In this document: positions 8,124 through 18,315 of the stretch, piece by piece
Layout of the letters: each line of letters opens with the position of its first letter
How positions within the stretch are numbered: position 1 is the stretch's first letter
Assembly: GCF_003151075.1 (NCBI RefSeq)
Contig: NZ_CP029482.1
Coordinates: 1,302,001-1,366,000, forward strand
Direction: 5' to 3'
From: Pseudomonas sp. 31-12
Lineage (GTDB): Bacteria > Pseudomonadota > Gammaproteobacteria > Pseudomonadales > Pseudomonadaceae
Length of the DNA: 64,000 nucleotides
Program-made: the position numbers and the translations under genes
The notes under the pieces: generated by a model
The model's database searches: none
Seen by the model: the letters and a program-made list of their open reading frames with translations, nothing else
What the model was told of the DNA's origin: nothing

Positions 8124-9689
8124 TCAGAACTGGAAGTAAAGGAACGGCGAGAAGCTTTGCGCCGAGAGTTTGAAAATCGAGGCGATGAACAGCACCAGGA
8201 CCAGCGTGCGCATCACGTAACGGGACCAGTCCGCCGTCCAGTAGGCCGGTTGCACGGTGGCTTCAACGCCAACGGTGTAGCCAGGCTCATGGATGCTGGT
8301 CGGGTTGTCGCCCGGTACGGCTTTGATCATTCCTGGCGTGGCAGCGGCAGGGCCGTCGGCCTCGACGTTGACCACAGGCTTGGTCTTCTCAGGCGGCAGG
8401 TTGCTGTAGAAATCGCGGATGCCGAAGAACGCCAGGGTCATGTAAGCCACCACCAGGGTTGCCACTTGCAGGCCGGTGAGGCTGGCCGCGTTGAGTTCCG
8501 ACAGTGACCATTCACCGAAGCTGAACATCGCGCCGTACATGCGACCGGCGACGTGCAGGTTTTCCGAGCGGAAGATCACCCAGCCCATGACCACGAGCAG
8601 GAAGGTCAGCGCCCAGCGGATCGGGTTGATGCTGCGTGGCGACGTGTTCAGGCCCAGGGCTTTTTCAATCGCCAGCCACATGCCGTGCCACGCACCCCAG
8701 ATGATGTAGGTGATGTTCGCGCCGTGCCACAGACCACCGAGCAGCATGGTCAGGAACAGGTTGCGATAGGTCATCAGCGTGCCTTTGCGATTGCCGCCCA
8801 GCGTGATGTACAGGTAGTCACGCAGCCAGGTGGACAGGCTGATGTGCCAGCGCCGCCAGAACTCGGTGATCGACTGGCTGATGTACGGCTGTTTGAAGTT
8901 TTCCATGAAGCGGAAACCCATCATCAAGCCCAGGCCGATGGCCATGTCGCTGTAGCCGGAGAAGTCGAAATACAACTGCGCGGTGTACGCCAGCGCGCCG
9001 AGCCAGGCATCGCCCGTGGTCGGGTTCTGCAAGGCGAAGCAATGGTCGGCGACCACCGCTAGGGTGTCGGCGATGAAGACTTTCTTGATGAAACCCTGCA
9101 TGAACCGCGTGGCACCTTCGGAGAACTTGTCGAGGGTGTGGGTGCGGTTGTTGAACTGGTCGGCGAGGTCGCGAAAACGCAACACCGGGCCGGCAATCAG
9201 GTGCGGGAAGATCGCCACGAACGCCGCAAAGTCGATCAGGTTGCGCGTTGCCGGCGTGTCGCCACGGTAGACGTCGATGATGTAGCTGATGGACTCGAAG
9301 ATGTAGAACGAGATCCCGATCGGCAACAGCACGTGGGTCAGGATGAACGGCGAAAGACCCACCGACGTCATCATCGCGTTGATGCTGTCGACGCCGAAGT
9401 TGGCGTACTTGAAGTAGCCGAGGATGCACAGGTCGACGCCCACGCCGAGCAGCAGCCAGCGCTGGGCCGGTTTGGTCCGAACGCCTGCGGCGCCGACTTT
9501 GAGGCCGATCCAGTAGTTCCACAGCGTGACGGCGGCGAACAGCGCGAGGAAGTCCACGCGCCACCAGGCATAGAACACATAGCTGGCGAGCAGCAGCAGC
9601 AGGTTGCGATAGCGTATTCCGCTTAAGTAGTACATGCCGAGAAAGATCGGCAGGAACAAAAACAGGAACACGTTGGATGAAAATACCAT
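8124..9689 (-). CDS. algI: Membrane-bound O-acyltransferase AlgI (MBOAT)
   Basis: A 521-residue polytopic inner-membrane protein that moves acetyl groups from the cytoplasm for alginate acetylation. It carries the MBOAT signature, with FWRRWHISLSTWLRDYLY in the middle and the essential-histidine region GLWHGANITYIIWGAWHG. ATG 9689 (MVFSSNVFLFLFLPIF) matches the usual AlgI start; an in-frame codon 24 bases upstream was set aside. About 60 residues near the C terminus (rich in Pro/Ala/Glu between two membrane helices) form a soluble loop. A 211-bp gap with a REP doublet separates it from algL. Confidence 0.96.
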   Translation of the reverse strand: MVFSSNVFLFLFLPIFLGMYYLSGIRYRNLLLLLASYVFYAWWRVDFLALFAAVTLWNYWIGLKVGAAGVRTKPAQRWLLLGVGVDLCILGYFKYANFGVDSINAMMTSVGLSPFILTHVLLPIGISFYIFESISYIIDVYRGDTPATRNLIDFAAFVAIFPHLIAGPVLRFRDLADQFNNRTHTLDKFSEGATRFMQGFIKKVFIADTLAVVADHCFALQNPTTGDAWLGALAYTAQLYFDFSGYSDMAIGLGLMMGFRFMENFKQPYISQSITEFWRRWHISLSTWLRDYLYITLGGNRKGTLMTYRNLFLTMLLGGLWHGANITYIIWGAWHGMWLAIEKALGLNTSPRSINPIRWALTFLLVVMGWVIFRSENLHVAGRMYGAMFSFGEWSLSELNAASLTGLQVATLVVAYMTLAFFGIRDFYSNLPPEKTKPVVNVEADGPAAATPGMIKAVPGDNPTSIHEPGYTVGVEATVQPAYWTADWSRYVMRTLVLVLFIASIFKLSAQSFSPFLYFQF

Positions 9690-9793
9690 CCCGGTCTCTC
9701 CATGTTTAACCAACAGTCAAGGGCCAACGGCCCCCCCAAACCCCCCACCGAAAACCGGAGGGCTAACTCACAAAACTCAAACTCGACACTGAC

Positions 9794-9889
9794 CCTGTGG
9801 GAGCGGGCTTGCCCGCGATAGCGGTGGGGCAGTCGACATCATGTTGAATGTCAGATTGCAATCGCGGGCAAGCCCGCTCCCACAGGGTT
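9794..9889. repeat. REP doublet between algL and algI
   Basis: TGTGGGAGCGGGCTTGCCCG (about 9796-9815) and its inverted copy ending GCCCGCTCCCACA (about 9862-9889) flank a spacer of roughly 45 bp. It lies inside the alginate operon between algL and algI. Confidence 0.88.
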
Positions 9890-9900
9890 TTGTATTGGTT

Positions 9901-11025
9901 CTAGGAACCTTTTTTGCCTTTCTCGTTGGCCGGGTCGTAGACCTTGGTCAGGTCACCCCCGAGGCGGAAGGTCTTGAACGGCTGCATCTCGTGTTTTTTC
10001 TCGAGCACATCCGGCGAGCAGGTGTAGAGCGTGCAGAACGGTTCCAGCCAGGCGAATTTCGAATCGACCTTGAGGTCGGTCATGTCCTGTTCTTTACCGT
10101 TCTTCTTCTCGAATTCGTCCGGGTCTTCTACCCCCGATAGCACTCGATCACCCAGGCGTTTCAGCGCGCCGTTGTTTTCCTGGCGCAAATCCACACCGTT
10201 GACCTGCGCAAAACTGGCGATCATCGCCAGCGGCGGCAGGGCGTAGTTGTGATAGGCGAGGGCGCGTTGCTGGCGCTTGAGTTCGTTGGGCAGGAAACCC
10301 TGGGCGTCAATTTGATTGGCGGCGACCTTGAATTCCTTTACCGACCAGTCGAACAGGTCGCGGCGGTTGGTGGCGATGGACGTTGCCATCACCGACCAGG
10401 CGGACCAGTACGAGTGGTTGTTGGTTTTTTCCAGCGGCAGGTTGTCCCAGTCGCTGACCACCTGATCCGCCATTTTGCTGAACCAGGCTTCAATCAACTG
10501 CGACTCTTGCTGATGGTTGGCCAACGGATGCGAGTCGGAGAACTTCAGGCGCAGGTACGAAGACGCCATGCTGCCCAATGCCCATTTGCGCATGGACTTG
10601 CCGGTGTGGTTGAAGTCCTTGGACATCAGCGCGTCGGCCTTGGCCCACGCGGTCAACCAGTTCAGGGTGCATTCCAGTTGTTCCGGACGACCGTCACGCA
10701 TGAACTGCATCACGCGCTTGCTGGTGCCGCGCTCAATCTTGGTGATGTCGGCGGTGGTGTCGCGGAAGGCTTTTTCCGAGGCTTCGTTCAGGGTCGAACG
10801 GGCCTTGTCGGAGCCTTCGTACTTGCTGCGAAATTGCAGCGAACCGGTGTACGGCGTCGGCACCGCATCACAGCCTTCGCTCTTGTCGCCGGTTTTGACT
10901 TTTTCAATCGGCGCGAAGTAGCCCTGGGGCGGACGCAGGGGCGCGGCGGCCTGCGTGGCGCCGGCGAACATCGCCAGCGTCAGCAGTGACGGTGCGAGTA
11001 ATCTTTTCAAAGTTCGGGTTTGCAT
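9901..11025 (-). CDS. algL: Mannuronate-specific alginate lyase AlgL
   Basis: A 374-residue periplasmic PL5 alginate lyase that cuts polymannuronate by beta-elimination; in the biosynthetic complex it clears polymer stranded in the periplasm. A signal peptide ([20 protein letters not shown], ending at Ala-rich GATQAAA) precedes the catalytic domain. The active-site stretch [13 protein letters not shown] carries the conserved Asn and His. ATG 11025 is preferred: it has GAGG six bases upstream and begins the signal peptide, while a further 58 codons upstream lie inside algX. It follows algX by 7 bp. Confidence 0.96.
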   Translation of the reverse strand: MQTRTLKRLLAPSLLTLAMFAGATQAAAPLRPPQGYFAPIEKVKTGDKSEGCDAVPTPYTGSLQFRSKYEGSDKARSTLNEASEKAFRDTTADITKIERGTSKRVMQFMRDGRPEQLECTLNWLTAWAKADALMSKDFNHTGKSMRKWALGSMASSYLRLKFSDSHPLANHQQESQLIEAWFSKMADQVVSDWDNLPLEKTNNHSYWSAWSVMATSIATNRRDLFDWSVKEFKVAANQIDAQGFLPNELKRQQRALAYHNYALPPLAMIASFAQVNGVDLRQENNGALKRLGDRVLSGVEDPDEFEKKNGKEQDMTDLKVDSKFAWLEPFCTLYTCSPDVLEKKHEMQPFKTFRLGGDLTKVYDPANEKGKKGS

Positions 11026-11032
11026 AATTGCC

Positions 11033-12481
11033 TCATTGCCCGGCCGAAGCGGTACGCTGCCCAGCGCCAGGGAATACGTTGCGTTTGCAGATTTTCGCTT
11101 CGACTTTCTGTGGCGTGGCACCTGCTTCAGGGCCCTGGATTTCGACGGCCAGCAAATTCTGCGTGGCCCAGTCTTCGTCCGTACGCAACTCAAAGGCAAA
11201 GCGCCCGTCGGTGTCGGAAGTTTCCGGTTTTTCGATTTTGATGTCCTCGTGGCGACCGTTCATGTACCAGAGGGTGGCTTGCAGGACTTTCACCGACGCA
11301 TCGGCGAACTGGATGTCGACCTGGTGACTGCCGTTTTGCAGGTTCAGGTTCTTGCTGTTGACCATTAATTCGTTCTTGCCCGGTTTCAACGTGGTGCTGC
11401 CGGTCATCTGTGCATCCTTTCCTTCGCAACCGTTGTCCAGCAACGCCATCATCTGGCGGTAGGTGGTTTCCTGGTCTAGGCGATAGAGCGGCGAGAATTC
11501 CCAGATCAGAATCTTCGGCGGCTTGGTCTGGAACTCTTCGCTGCCCAGGTACTGCAGCATCGAACCTTCCAGGCCACCACCGGGGAACGCCACGTTGAGG
11601 ATGTCGGCGCCGATGGCCTCTTCGAGGAAACCGGCGAAGTTGTAGTTCTTGCCACTGTGGCTGGTGCCGACCAGGGTGATCTCTGGATTGCCGGAGTCAC
11701 TGAACAGGTCGCCGTCGGCGGCTTCGCCCTTTGGCTCGGTGGTGAACTGATCCATGTACTGGATCGCGTAGCTGGTGCCACAGAGTTGACCGGCCATGTT
11801 GTGTAATGTTCCGGTCTTGCCCATGCGACCCGACTTATGGCTCTCGAACTCGCGCTTGGGAATGTCCGCGAACTCAGGCAATTGCTTGATTTTCTCGCCG
11901 ACGATTTTCGCTGTGCGCTGGGCGCCATACGGCGTCCAGTGTTGGTCGCCGCGGAAGTAGAAGTCGTGGGCCGGCAGGGTGTCGGGCAGCGATTCATTGG
12001 TCAGCGGCGACAGGTCCGGCACCACATAACCCATGGCGGCGAAACGGCCGAGCATGGTCTTGTAGTTCTTCAGCGCCTTGTCGAAATCGAACTTGGCTTT
12101 GTCTTCCGGATTGAGCTTGTTGCGGTTCACCAGGCCACGGGTCGGCTGGTAAACGACGACCAGTTCCACGCCTTTGCTCTTGAACGCATCGTGCAGTTCT
12201 TTCATGCGTTTGTAGCCGGCGGGGGTGGTGTCGAATTCGGTGCGCAAGTCTTCTTGCGTACGGAACAGCCAGTCGCCCTGAGCCTGCACCAGCGTGGTGA
12301 AGTTCTGCTGGTAGCGCGTGGTGTAGTTCTTCGCGTCGTGAGCTTCGGGGCACAGGTTGCAGCACGGTTCGGCGCTGAAGCTGGGCGCCTTGACTTCATC
12401 GGCACGGACGCCGGCGCTGGCCGCGAGAATGCCGGCGGTCAGGGCCGACAGGCTGAGTAATTTGATCAAGTGTGGGTGCAT
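11033..12481 (-). CDS. algX: Alginate biosynthesis protein AlgX
   Basis: A 482-residue periplasmic protein with an N-terminal SGNH hydrolase-like acetyltransferase domain and a C-terminal carbohydrate-binding module. After the signal peptide ([20 protein letters not shown]) come [13 protein letters not shown] with the catalytic Asp and His, and [12 protein letters not shown] with the nucleophile serine. The beta-rich C-terminal part starts around residue 350. Known role: final O-acetylation of mannuronate and a structural link in the alginate export complex. It lies 10 bp after algG in the operon. Confidence 0.96.
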   Translation of the reverse strand: MHPHLIKLLSLSALTAGILAASAGVRADEVKAPSFSAEPCCNLCPEAHDAKNYTTRYQQNFTTLVQAQGDWLFRTQEDLRTEFDTTPAGYKRMKELHDAFKSKGVELVVVYQPTRGLVNRNKLNPEDKAKFDFDKALKNYKTMLGRFAAMGYVVPDLSPLTNESLPDTLPAHDFYFRGDQHWTPYGAQRTAKIVGEKIKQLPEFADIPKREFESHKSGRMGKTGTLHNMAGQLCGTSYAIQYMDQFTTEPKGEAADGDLFSDSGNPEITLVGTSHSGKNYNFAGFLEEAIGADILNVAFPGGGLEGSMLQYLGSEEFQTKPPKILIWEFSPLYRLDQETTYRQMMALLDNGCEGKDAQMTGSTTLKPGKNELMVNSKNLNLQNGSHQVDIQFADASVKVLQATLWYMNGRHEDIKIEKPETSDTDGRFAFELRTDEDWATQNLLAVEIQGPEAGATPQKVEAKICKRNVFPGAGQRTASAGQ

Positions 12482-12491
12482 AAAATTATCC

Positions 12492-14081
12492 TCAGTCCTG
12501 CATTTCGGTCTGGCGTTCGACAGGGTCGATCAGCACGGCTTTCTGCTGGCGCACCAGCAGGTCGAGAATTTCATCCTGGCGCTCGCCAAGAATCCCGTTG
12601 AAGCTGATGCCGCTGGATTTGGTCGGCGCGAGCATGGACACGCGATACAACTCGACGCTCAGCGGCGAGTCGATGGACAGCGGTCCGCTGCCGTTGCCGG
12701 CCAGTTCGCCGCCGACGATGATCAGCGACACCTGGGCGTCGAACGGGTCGAGCTTGATGTCCCGGTCGGTGTCGCTCAGGTCCTTGATGTGGCCGTAGAC
12801 GCCGGTCAGACCGTTGGCCATGGCGAGGTTTTCGTAGAGGCGGATGTTCACGCTGTTACGAATACGGATGCCGTGGCGACGGTTACTGATCACCTTGTTG
12901 CCGTAAATCAGATTGTCGCCACTCTCGTAGAGAGTGATGCCGTCCGTGTGGTTCTTGTAGATCTCGTTGTAGGCGATCAGGTTGTTCACGCTGTTACGGT
13001 CGATCACCAGGCCCGACAACTTGTTGTCGTAGCTGCGGTTGTTGAAGATGAAGCTGTTGTTGACCTCACGGGAAATAATGATCCCGTGCTTCTTCTTGGT
13101 CCCGTACACCGTGTTGTCGGCAATGATCAGACCGTGGGAACGGTCATGCGGGTCGATGCCGTAGACGATGTTGTCTTTGTAGGTGTTGCCCTTGACCACG
13201 AAGTCTTGGGTTTCGTAGCAGTAGAAGCCGTACCACATGTCCGAGAACTCGGAGCCGACGATCCAGCCCGTCGGTTCAGGACGCTTGAGGACCTTGGCCA
13301 TGTTCGGCGTGTACTGGGAAATACTCACGCCGTAGGACTTACTGTTGGCGTAGCCGAAACTGGCGATCTTGCTGTTGGCGATGTAGGTCTCGGTGCCGCC
13401 CCAGGACAGCAGGAACGGACGAAATTCCTTCGGCGACTTGAAGGCCGCCGGGCCGTTTGCCTTCTCGCTCCAGCCAGTGATTTTGGTATCACGCACAAAC
13501 AGCTGGCCGTCGTTGACCAGGAACGAACCGGACTCTTGGGACAGGCGCAATTCCTGGGTCTGCTTGTCGATCTCCAGGATGCCTTTCTCACCCACCACGA
13601 TCGGCAACTTCGCCAGGAACACGCCCGGCGAAGTTTCGCTGAAGTACTGCTTGGGTACTTTCTTGGCCAGATCCTTGAGGTTCATGTAGCCGTCGTCGAT
13701 GAAAATCGCCTGAGGGATACCGTGCTGACGCACTACCCATTCGGCCATCTTGTTATCGCCGCCGATGAAGTCCTTCAGCGCGTTTTCCTGCATCATCCGG
13801 CGCACGCTGATTTTGCCGGCCTTGGTGCGCACGACTTTCGCGGCGATGGCTTCGGCGGTATAGCCGGAGGTGTCAGGCAGTTTCGGCGCAGCCAGTTCCA
13901 GCGGCTCGGTCGGCGCGCTGCTGACGGTGTAGGTCTTGGCCTGTTGCAGACCCTTGGCGATGGTCGCCGGCTGCCCTTTCTGCACGGGCGCTGACGGCTC
14001 CGCCGTGGCGAAGGCCGCCGAACTTGCCAGCAGCATCGCGCCGGCCAGCAAGGTCAACGAGCCTCTCTTCGGACTGTTCAT
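12492..14081 (-). CDS. algG: Mannuronan C5-epimerase AlgG
   Basis: A 529-residue periplasmic epimerase that converts mannuronate to guluronate within the polymer. After the signal peptide comes a roughly 150-residue N-terminal domain, then a right-handed parallel beta-helix visible as repeated short strands with Asn turns (IADNTVYG, IFNNRSYDNK, IAYNEIYKNH, IYGNKVISN). The catalytic motif DPHDRSHG is present. ATG 14081 was chosen because MNSPKRGSLTLLAGAMLLAS gives a normal signal peptide and GGGAG lies about 10 bases upstream. It lies 26 bp after algE. Length is typical. Confidence 0.96.
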   Translation of the reverse strand: MNSPKRGSLTLLAGAMLLASSAAFATAEPSAPVQKGQPATIAKGLQQAKTYTVSSAPTEPLELAAPKLPDTSGYTAEAIAAKVVRTKAGKISVRRMMQENALKDFIGGDNKMAEWVVRQHGIPQAIFIDDGYMNLKDLAKKVPKQYFSETSPGVFLAKLPIVVGEKGILEIDKQTQELRLSQESGSFLVNDGQLFVRDTKITGWSEKANGPAAFKSPKEFRPFLLSWGGTETYIANSKIASFGYANSKSYGVSISQYTPNMAKVLKRPEPTGWIVGSEFSDMWYGFYCYETQDFVVKGNTYKDNIVYGIDPHDRSHGLIIADNTVYGTKKKHGIIISREVNNSFIFNNRSYDNKLSGLVIDRNSVNNLIAYNEIYKNHTDGITLYESGDNLIYGNKVISNRRHGIRIRNSVNIRLYENLAMANGLTGVYGHIKDLSDTDRDIKLDPFDAQVSLIIVGGELAGNGSGPLSIDSPLSVELYRVSMLAPTKSSGISFNGILGERQDEILDLLVRQQKAVLIDPVERQTEMQD

Positions 14082-14107
14082 GTCAGGAACTCCCTTCGCG
14101 GTTCGCA

Positions 14108-15595
14108 TCAGAAGCGCCAGATCACGTCGATAAACGCGCGGTGCATGTACGAGTCGACGCCTTTGCCATACGCATCGCCCGGCTTGAACACACCGCCACG
14201 CAAACGCACGAGGGCCGAAGGCTCATCGATCGACTGACTCAGGGAGGCCGGCAGCAGGCCTTGCTTGAAGTACTTGGTGACGACCACGTCCATTTCCTGG
14301 CCGAGGTCTTTGTTGCCATCTTCCAGTGGCAGGGACGTGCTGGAGAGCACGGCGCCGGTCACGTCGTCGGTGTCGTTCTGCACGGCGTTGATGCCGTTGC
14401 TGCCGACCGGCTTGTTGCCGTCGACGCGCCAGAATTTGTGGTAGATCACGCTGGCGTCGTATTCGTCGTTGAGCATCCACGAACCGAACAACGTCGCGGT
14501 CTGCATGTTGTTCATTTCGCCGCGGAAGGCTTCGCCGAAACGGTGAACCCGCGAGCGAGTACCGGTGTAGTTCGAGCGGTTGCTTTCCAGACCGTTCTGT
14601 TCGTAATCGGCACTGGCGCGGGCATAGGCTGCACCGACTTGCCATTGCGGATCGAGGCGCAGACGCACGCCCAGGTCAGTGGCCCAGCCATCGACGTTAC
14701 CGCTGGTCTTGGCTTGTGCCGGCGGAGTGCCGTCGGCGTTCAGCGGGTTGACCGTGTCGCGGTCGCCGCTCATGCCGGTGACGCTGCCCCAGTAATTGAC
14801 GGTGTTGGTGTTGCGCCAGTTGTAGGCATCGCTGTCGGCGGTGAGGCCGATCCAGCTGATGTCGCCGTTCTCTTTCTTGTCCAGAGAATCGGCAGGAACT
14901 CCTGGCTCTGGATAGTCGAGCTTGCCGTCATCGTGGGTGTGATGACCGCGAATGCCGACCCAGTTGCCCGGCGTCCACTGATACGCCGCATCGGCGTAGG
15001 CGTGCAGGCGATCCTTGTCTTTGGGCGCCAGCTCGGTGAGGTCGGTGCGGTATTCGCTGAAGCGTTCGGCGACACCGGCGTTGGCGCGCAACAGGGTGGT
15101 GTCGAAGGTCCAGTTCAGGGCTTCAATGTTGGTGTCGCGCCATTGGCCGTCGTCGTTGCGCAGGCGTTGACGACCGAGCTTGAGGATCTCGCCAGGGTAC
15201 GGCGTCAAGCCGCTGTAGCCGACCCAGAACTCGCGCATCGCCAGGTAGTTTTTCTTGCTCTTGCGATCACCGTTGTCGGTGGCCTGGGTGCCGTCGCTGT
15301 CGGACTGCTGAAGGGTGTCGGTCTCGATGATGTCGGTGGACGTCACCGCCTGACCCATCGCGTATCCGCTCCACGCGCCGCTCTCGCCGTAGATCCAGGG
15401 ACGCAGGTCGAGGCCGACGCCGTTGACGTCGCCGCCGCTCGCGGTACCCAGGTCGGTATCGTCTTCGGACTGGGCAGTGATTTTCACGTCCAGGCCGTAG
15501 TTCTGGTTTTCAGTCAGGGCCGCCAGGGTCGGGCACGACCACAAGAGGGCGAATGACAGGCCGATACCGGCCTTAACGAATGGATTCAGCTTCAT
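14108..15595 (-). CDS. algE: Outer-membrane alginate export porin AlgE
   Basis: A 495-residue beta-barrel that exports alginate across the outer membrane. A signal peptide ([19 protein letters not shown]) is followed by alternating amphipathic strands, arginine-rich pore-facing patches and long loops, and the chain ends in the aromatic residue Phe (DVIWRF), as expected for BAM-inserted barrels. Its start overlaps the algK stop by four bases (ATGA), implying translational coupling with its periplasmic partner AlgK, which aids AlgE placement. Confidence 0.96.
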   Translation of the reverse strand: MKLNPFVKAGIGLSFALLWSCPTLAALTENQNYGLDVKITAQSEDDTDLGTASGGDVNGVGLDLRPWIYGESGAWSGYAMGQAVTSTDIIETDTLQQSDSDGTQATDNGDRKSKKNYLAMREFWVGYSGLTPYPGEILKLGRQRLRNDDGQWRDTNIEALNWTFDTTLLRANAGVAERFSEYRTDLTELAPKDKDRLHAYADAAYQWTPGNWVGIRGHHTHDDGKLDYPEPGVPADSLDKKENGDISWIGLTADSDAYNWRNTNTVNYWGSVTGMSGDRDTVNPLNADGTPPAQAKTSGNVDGWATDLGVRLRLDPQWQVGAAYARASADYEQNGLESNRSNYTGTRSRVHRFGEAFRGEMNNMQTATLFGSWMLNDEYDASVIYHKFWRVDGNKPVGSNGINAVQNDTDDVTGAVLSSTSLPLEDGNKDLGQEMDVVVTKYFKQGLLPASLSQSIDEPSALVRLRGGVFKPGDAYGKGVDSYMHRAFIDVIWRF

Positions 15596-17094
15596 AGGGA
15601 TTCCTCGCCGTCTTCTTCTTGCAGGGCGTGCAGTTCCAGCGTGTTCTGGCTCAAGGCACCACGAACGGCCTGTTCTTGTTTCAACAGACGTTGGGCCTCG
15701 GCGAGCTGGGCAGGCGGCAGTTGCGCTTCGAGTGTTTGTGCAAGCTCGGTGGCTTGCGGGGTGTTCTGCGCCTTGGCCAATTGGCTGAAGACGTAAGCGT
15801 TAAGCGGGTCGGGCTTGGTGCCCTTGCCTTGGGAAAACAGTTGGGCAATGGCGAAGTCGGCGCTGTTCTGGCCGTTACGCGCAGCCTTGAGCAGGTGGTC
15901 CAGCGCTTTCTGCGAATAAACCTTGCCCAGGTAACCGCGACGGTAGATCTGGCCGAGGTAGTAATCGGCGGCCACTTCTCTGTCGACGGCTTTCTTGAAG
16001 TGTTCTTCGGCGACCTTCGCGTCGGCCGGGACCATTTTGCCTTCGTAGTAGAGCTTGCCCAGCAACAGTTCGGCACGCGGCTGGTCAGCGGCGCGGCCGT
16101 TGTCCAGGTACTTCATCATCGTGTCGACGTCGCCCAGTTCCGGGAAGTCGTAGAGCAATTGCGCGAGGCTGACCCAGGAAGCGGGGTAGCCCGGAGCGAT
16201 GCTTTCGAGCAGCGTCTGAGCGGTTTTCTCGTCGGTCTTGCCCAGGGTCGCATCGCCCAGCACGCGCGCCACACTGTCGACACGTTGAGCGGTGACCGTG
16301 CCGCGAGCATGAGCGGCTTGCATCTGCTTGATCAGCTCGGCCTGTTGCTCAGGCTTGGCCTGTTTCTGATAGACCGTGGCCAGTTCGACGTAGCAGATGT
16401 CGGTGGTGGTCAACGCGGCTTTGCAGATGGTTTCGACTTCGTCCAGGTGTTGGTCGTAAGTGCCTTGGGTGCGATACAGCAGCACTTGAGCCAGGCCCGC
16501 TTCCGGTTTGCCATCGGCGCGCCATTGGCTGATCTGCTGTTGGGCGTTGACGTTGGGGAAACTGTGCGGGTATTGCAGGTACAGCATTGCCAGCGGGATC
16601 AGGGTGTTGCCTTCGCCAGCGGCCGAGGCTTTTTTCAGCAGGCCTTCGGCTTCGTGCTGTTCGGCTTCGGTAGACCCCGGCTTGGCCACCAGCAGGCGAC
16701 CCAGGCGAGCCTGGGCTCGCGGCGAAACGCTGGCCGCGGCGCGGTAAGTCGCCTCGGCCTGTTTGATTTGTGCCGGGTCACGGCTGTCGACCTGGATATC
16801 GGCCAGGCCAACCTGTGCTTCGCTGTAACCCAGGTCTGCCAGTTGCTGATAGTTCTGCGCCGCCAGCGCGGTGTCGCCGCGCTTGAGGGCTTCGTTGGCC
16901 AGGCGTTGGTCGGGCAGGCCGGCGCAACCGGCGAGGCTTACGGCCAGGGCCAAAGCACACACCGTACCCATGTGGGAGCCAGCCTGCTGGCGATTCAAGT
17001 GACTCGGTCCATCAGACAAACCGCGGCGATCCCATCGCGAGCAGGCTCGCTCCCACAGGGACTGCGGTGCGTTCAAGATTTTTGAGATAGTCAC
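15592..17094 (-). CDS. algK: Alginate secretion lipoprotein AlgK with REP-encoded N terminus
   Basis: An outer-membrane TPR/Sel1-repeat lipoprotein (500 residues from GTG 17094) that scaffolds alginate secretion and helps AlgE localise. The lipobox LAGC (Cys near residue 57) and the helical repeats are clear. Oddly, residues 12-42 are encoded by a complete REP doublet (16971-17059) that stays in frame between the start region ([11 protein letters not shown]) and the hydrophobic signal core ([14 protein letters not shown]). AGAGGA lies 7 bases before GTG 17094, so translation should cross the REP; ATG 17100 is too close to that site. A start at ATG 16971, at the REP edge, would give a signal peptide with no positive charge and no clear ribosome site. 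Confidence 0.93.
   Translation of the reverse strand: MTISKILNAPQSLWERACSRWDRRGLSDGPSHLNRQQAGSHMGTVCALALAVSLAGCAGLPDQRLANEALKRGDTALAAQNYQQLADLGYSEAQVGLADIQVDSRDPAQIKQAEATYRAAASVSPRAQARLGRLLVAKPGSTEAEQHEAEGLLKKASAAGEGNTLIPLAMLYLQYPHSFPNVNAQQQISQWRADGKPEAGLAQVLLYRTQGTYDQHLDEVETICKAALTTTDICYVELATVYQKQAKPEQQAELIKQMQAAHARGTVTAQRVDSVARVLGDATLGKTDEKTAQTLLESIAPGYPASWVSLAQLLYDFPELGDVDTMMKYLDNGRAADQPRAELLLGKLYYEGKMVPADAKVAEEHFKKAVDREVAADYYLGQIYRRGYLGKVYSQKALDHLLKAARNGQNSADFAIAQLFSQGKGTKPDPLNAYVFSQLAKAQNTPQATELAQTLEAQLPPAQLAEAQRLLKQEQAVRGALSQNTLELHALQEEDGEESL
16971..17059. repeat. REP doublet inside algK coding sequence
   Basis: Arms at about 16971-16995 (TGTGGGAGCCAGCCTGCTGG) and 17033-17059 (ATCGCGAGCAGGCTCGCTCC...) are inverted relative to each other, with a 37-bp spacer. 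The unit lies inside the 5' coding region of algK and adds 31 codons without a stop. Confidence 0.9.
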
Positions 17095-17109
17095 GGGCAT
17101 GTCCTCTGC

Positions 17110-18279
17110 TTAAAGACCGGAAGCCATGGCTTTGTCGATCAGCCAGTTCAGGTTCGGACCACGGGAGCTGTTCACTTCAACCGGGCGACCGGCGAATTTG
17201 CTGTCCAGTGGCTCGTCCGGCTGAATCAGTACACGGATGTCGGAGGAAAGGTCGGCGCTTTTCAGGCTGGTGCTGCTGACGATCTTGCCGCTGCGGGTGG
17301 TGTCTTCGCCGGCAATCTGGAAGCTGACCGTGCTGCCTGGACGCACATCGGCGAACTGGCGATAGGTGAAGCGTGCTTCAACGTTGGCTTCGCTGTTGCG
17401 CGGTACCAGTTGGAAGATCACGTCGCCTTTGCTGGCGTACTGACCATTGGCGACCAGTTGCTGGGCCACGGTGCAATCGCACGGCGACGTCAGGGTGCCG
17501 GTCATTTGCTTGCCGAACAGCTCTTCAACCTTGGCCGGTTGCAGTTGATTGTCGTCAAGGTGGCCCTTGAGCACATCGAGCATGCTGGTGCTGAACGTCG
17601 CGAGCGGAGCGCCTTTGGCGGCAACGCCGTCAGCCTTGATCAGGCTCTGCACGGTGCCGTCGCGCGGCATGGTGATGTTCATGCCCGGCACGCTGACCAG
17701 ACCGGCCTGGGCGTGGCTGACGAAGTACATGCCGTACACCGACTTGAAGATGAAACCGAACGCCGCCAGGCCGACGATGAAAATCGCCAGGCTGAACGTC
17801 ACGGCGCGCAGACGACCGAACGCGGTCATGCCGTGGCCGCCGTCCTTCATCTTGCGCGCCTTGGTGAAGTTGTCGCGCTGCAAGGTCGCCAGCACTTCAC
17901 CCATGCTGACGATGTCGCCGGCCAGGTGCGAAGTGATCAAGTGACGCAGGGTCGAAATGTCTTGTGGTTCCAGGTTCTGGAACTGGCAACCGGCACGACC
18001 GGTCTGGCGATCGAAGGAGCGCACTTGCAGCTCCACGTCCATGGCCAGGCCGAGGTTATCGATGACGAATTGCAGGCGAGCCTTGTACACGTCGCCGATT
18101 TTCAGCGGCAGTTGACCGGCGTTGAAGGCCAGACCGCCAGCGGAGAGGTCGATCACTCGAGCTTCCATCGGGGTCCGGTCGGGACCGAAGAAACGCAGCT
18201 TGGCCGGGATTTTCACTCGGGCGTGTTGGCGCTGGGCTTCTGACTCATGCACTACGTTGGCGTTGACGGCGGTATTCAT
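17110..18279 (-). CDS. alg44: c-di-GMP-binding alginate polymerase subunit Alg44
   Basis: A 389-residue inner-membrane protein that couples c-di-GMP to alginate polymerisation by Alg8. The N-terminal PilZ domain has the QRQHAR arginine motif near residue 17 and DLSAGGLAF near residue 45, the two c-di-GMP contacts of the family. One membrane segment (FSLAIFIVGLAAFGFIF) lies near residue 165, followed by a periplasmic membrane-fusion-like (HlyD-type) domain with a CDC motif (SPCDCTVAQQ). It sits between alg8 and algK in the usual order; its stop lies about 15 bp before the algK start. Confidence 0.97.
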   Translation of the reverse strand: MNTAVNANVVHESEAQRQHARVKIPAKLRFFGPDRTPMEARVIDLSAGGLAFNAGQLPLKIGDVYKARLQFVIDNLGLAMDVELQVRSFDRQTGRAGCQFQNLEPQDISTLRHLITSHLAGDIVSMGEVLATLQRDNFTKARKMKDGGHGMTAFGRLRAVTFSLAIFIVGLAAFGFIFKSVYGMYFVSHAQAGLVSVPGMNITMPRDGTVQSLIKADGVAAKGAPLATFSTSMLDVLKGHLDDNQLQPAKVEELFGKQMTGTLTSPCDCTVAQQLVANGQYASKGDVIFQLVPRNSEANVEARFTYRQFADVRPGSTVSFQIAGEDTTRSGKIVSSTSLKSADLSSDIRVLIQPDEPLDSKFAGRPVEVNSSRGPNLNWLIDKAMASGL

Positions 18280-18315
18280 AGGGGCGTTTTCCTGGTTAAT
18301 TCAATAAGGGGGCGG

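Noticed and set aside
12357..15556. Long plus-strand frames opposite algX, algG and algE
   Set aside because: They lie fully antisense to well-defined alginate genes, have no ribosome sites and show the biased amino-acid content of antisense frames.
16969..16971. ATG at the REP edge as the algK start
   Set aside because: It would leave [16 protein letters not shown] without any positive charge at the N terminus and lacks a ribosome site; GTG 17094 has AGAGGA at the right distance. Kept only as an alternative.
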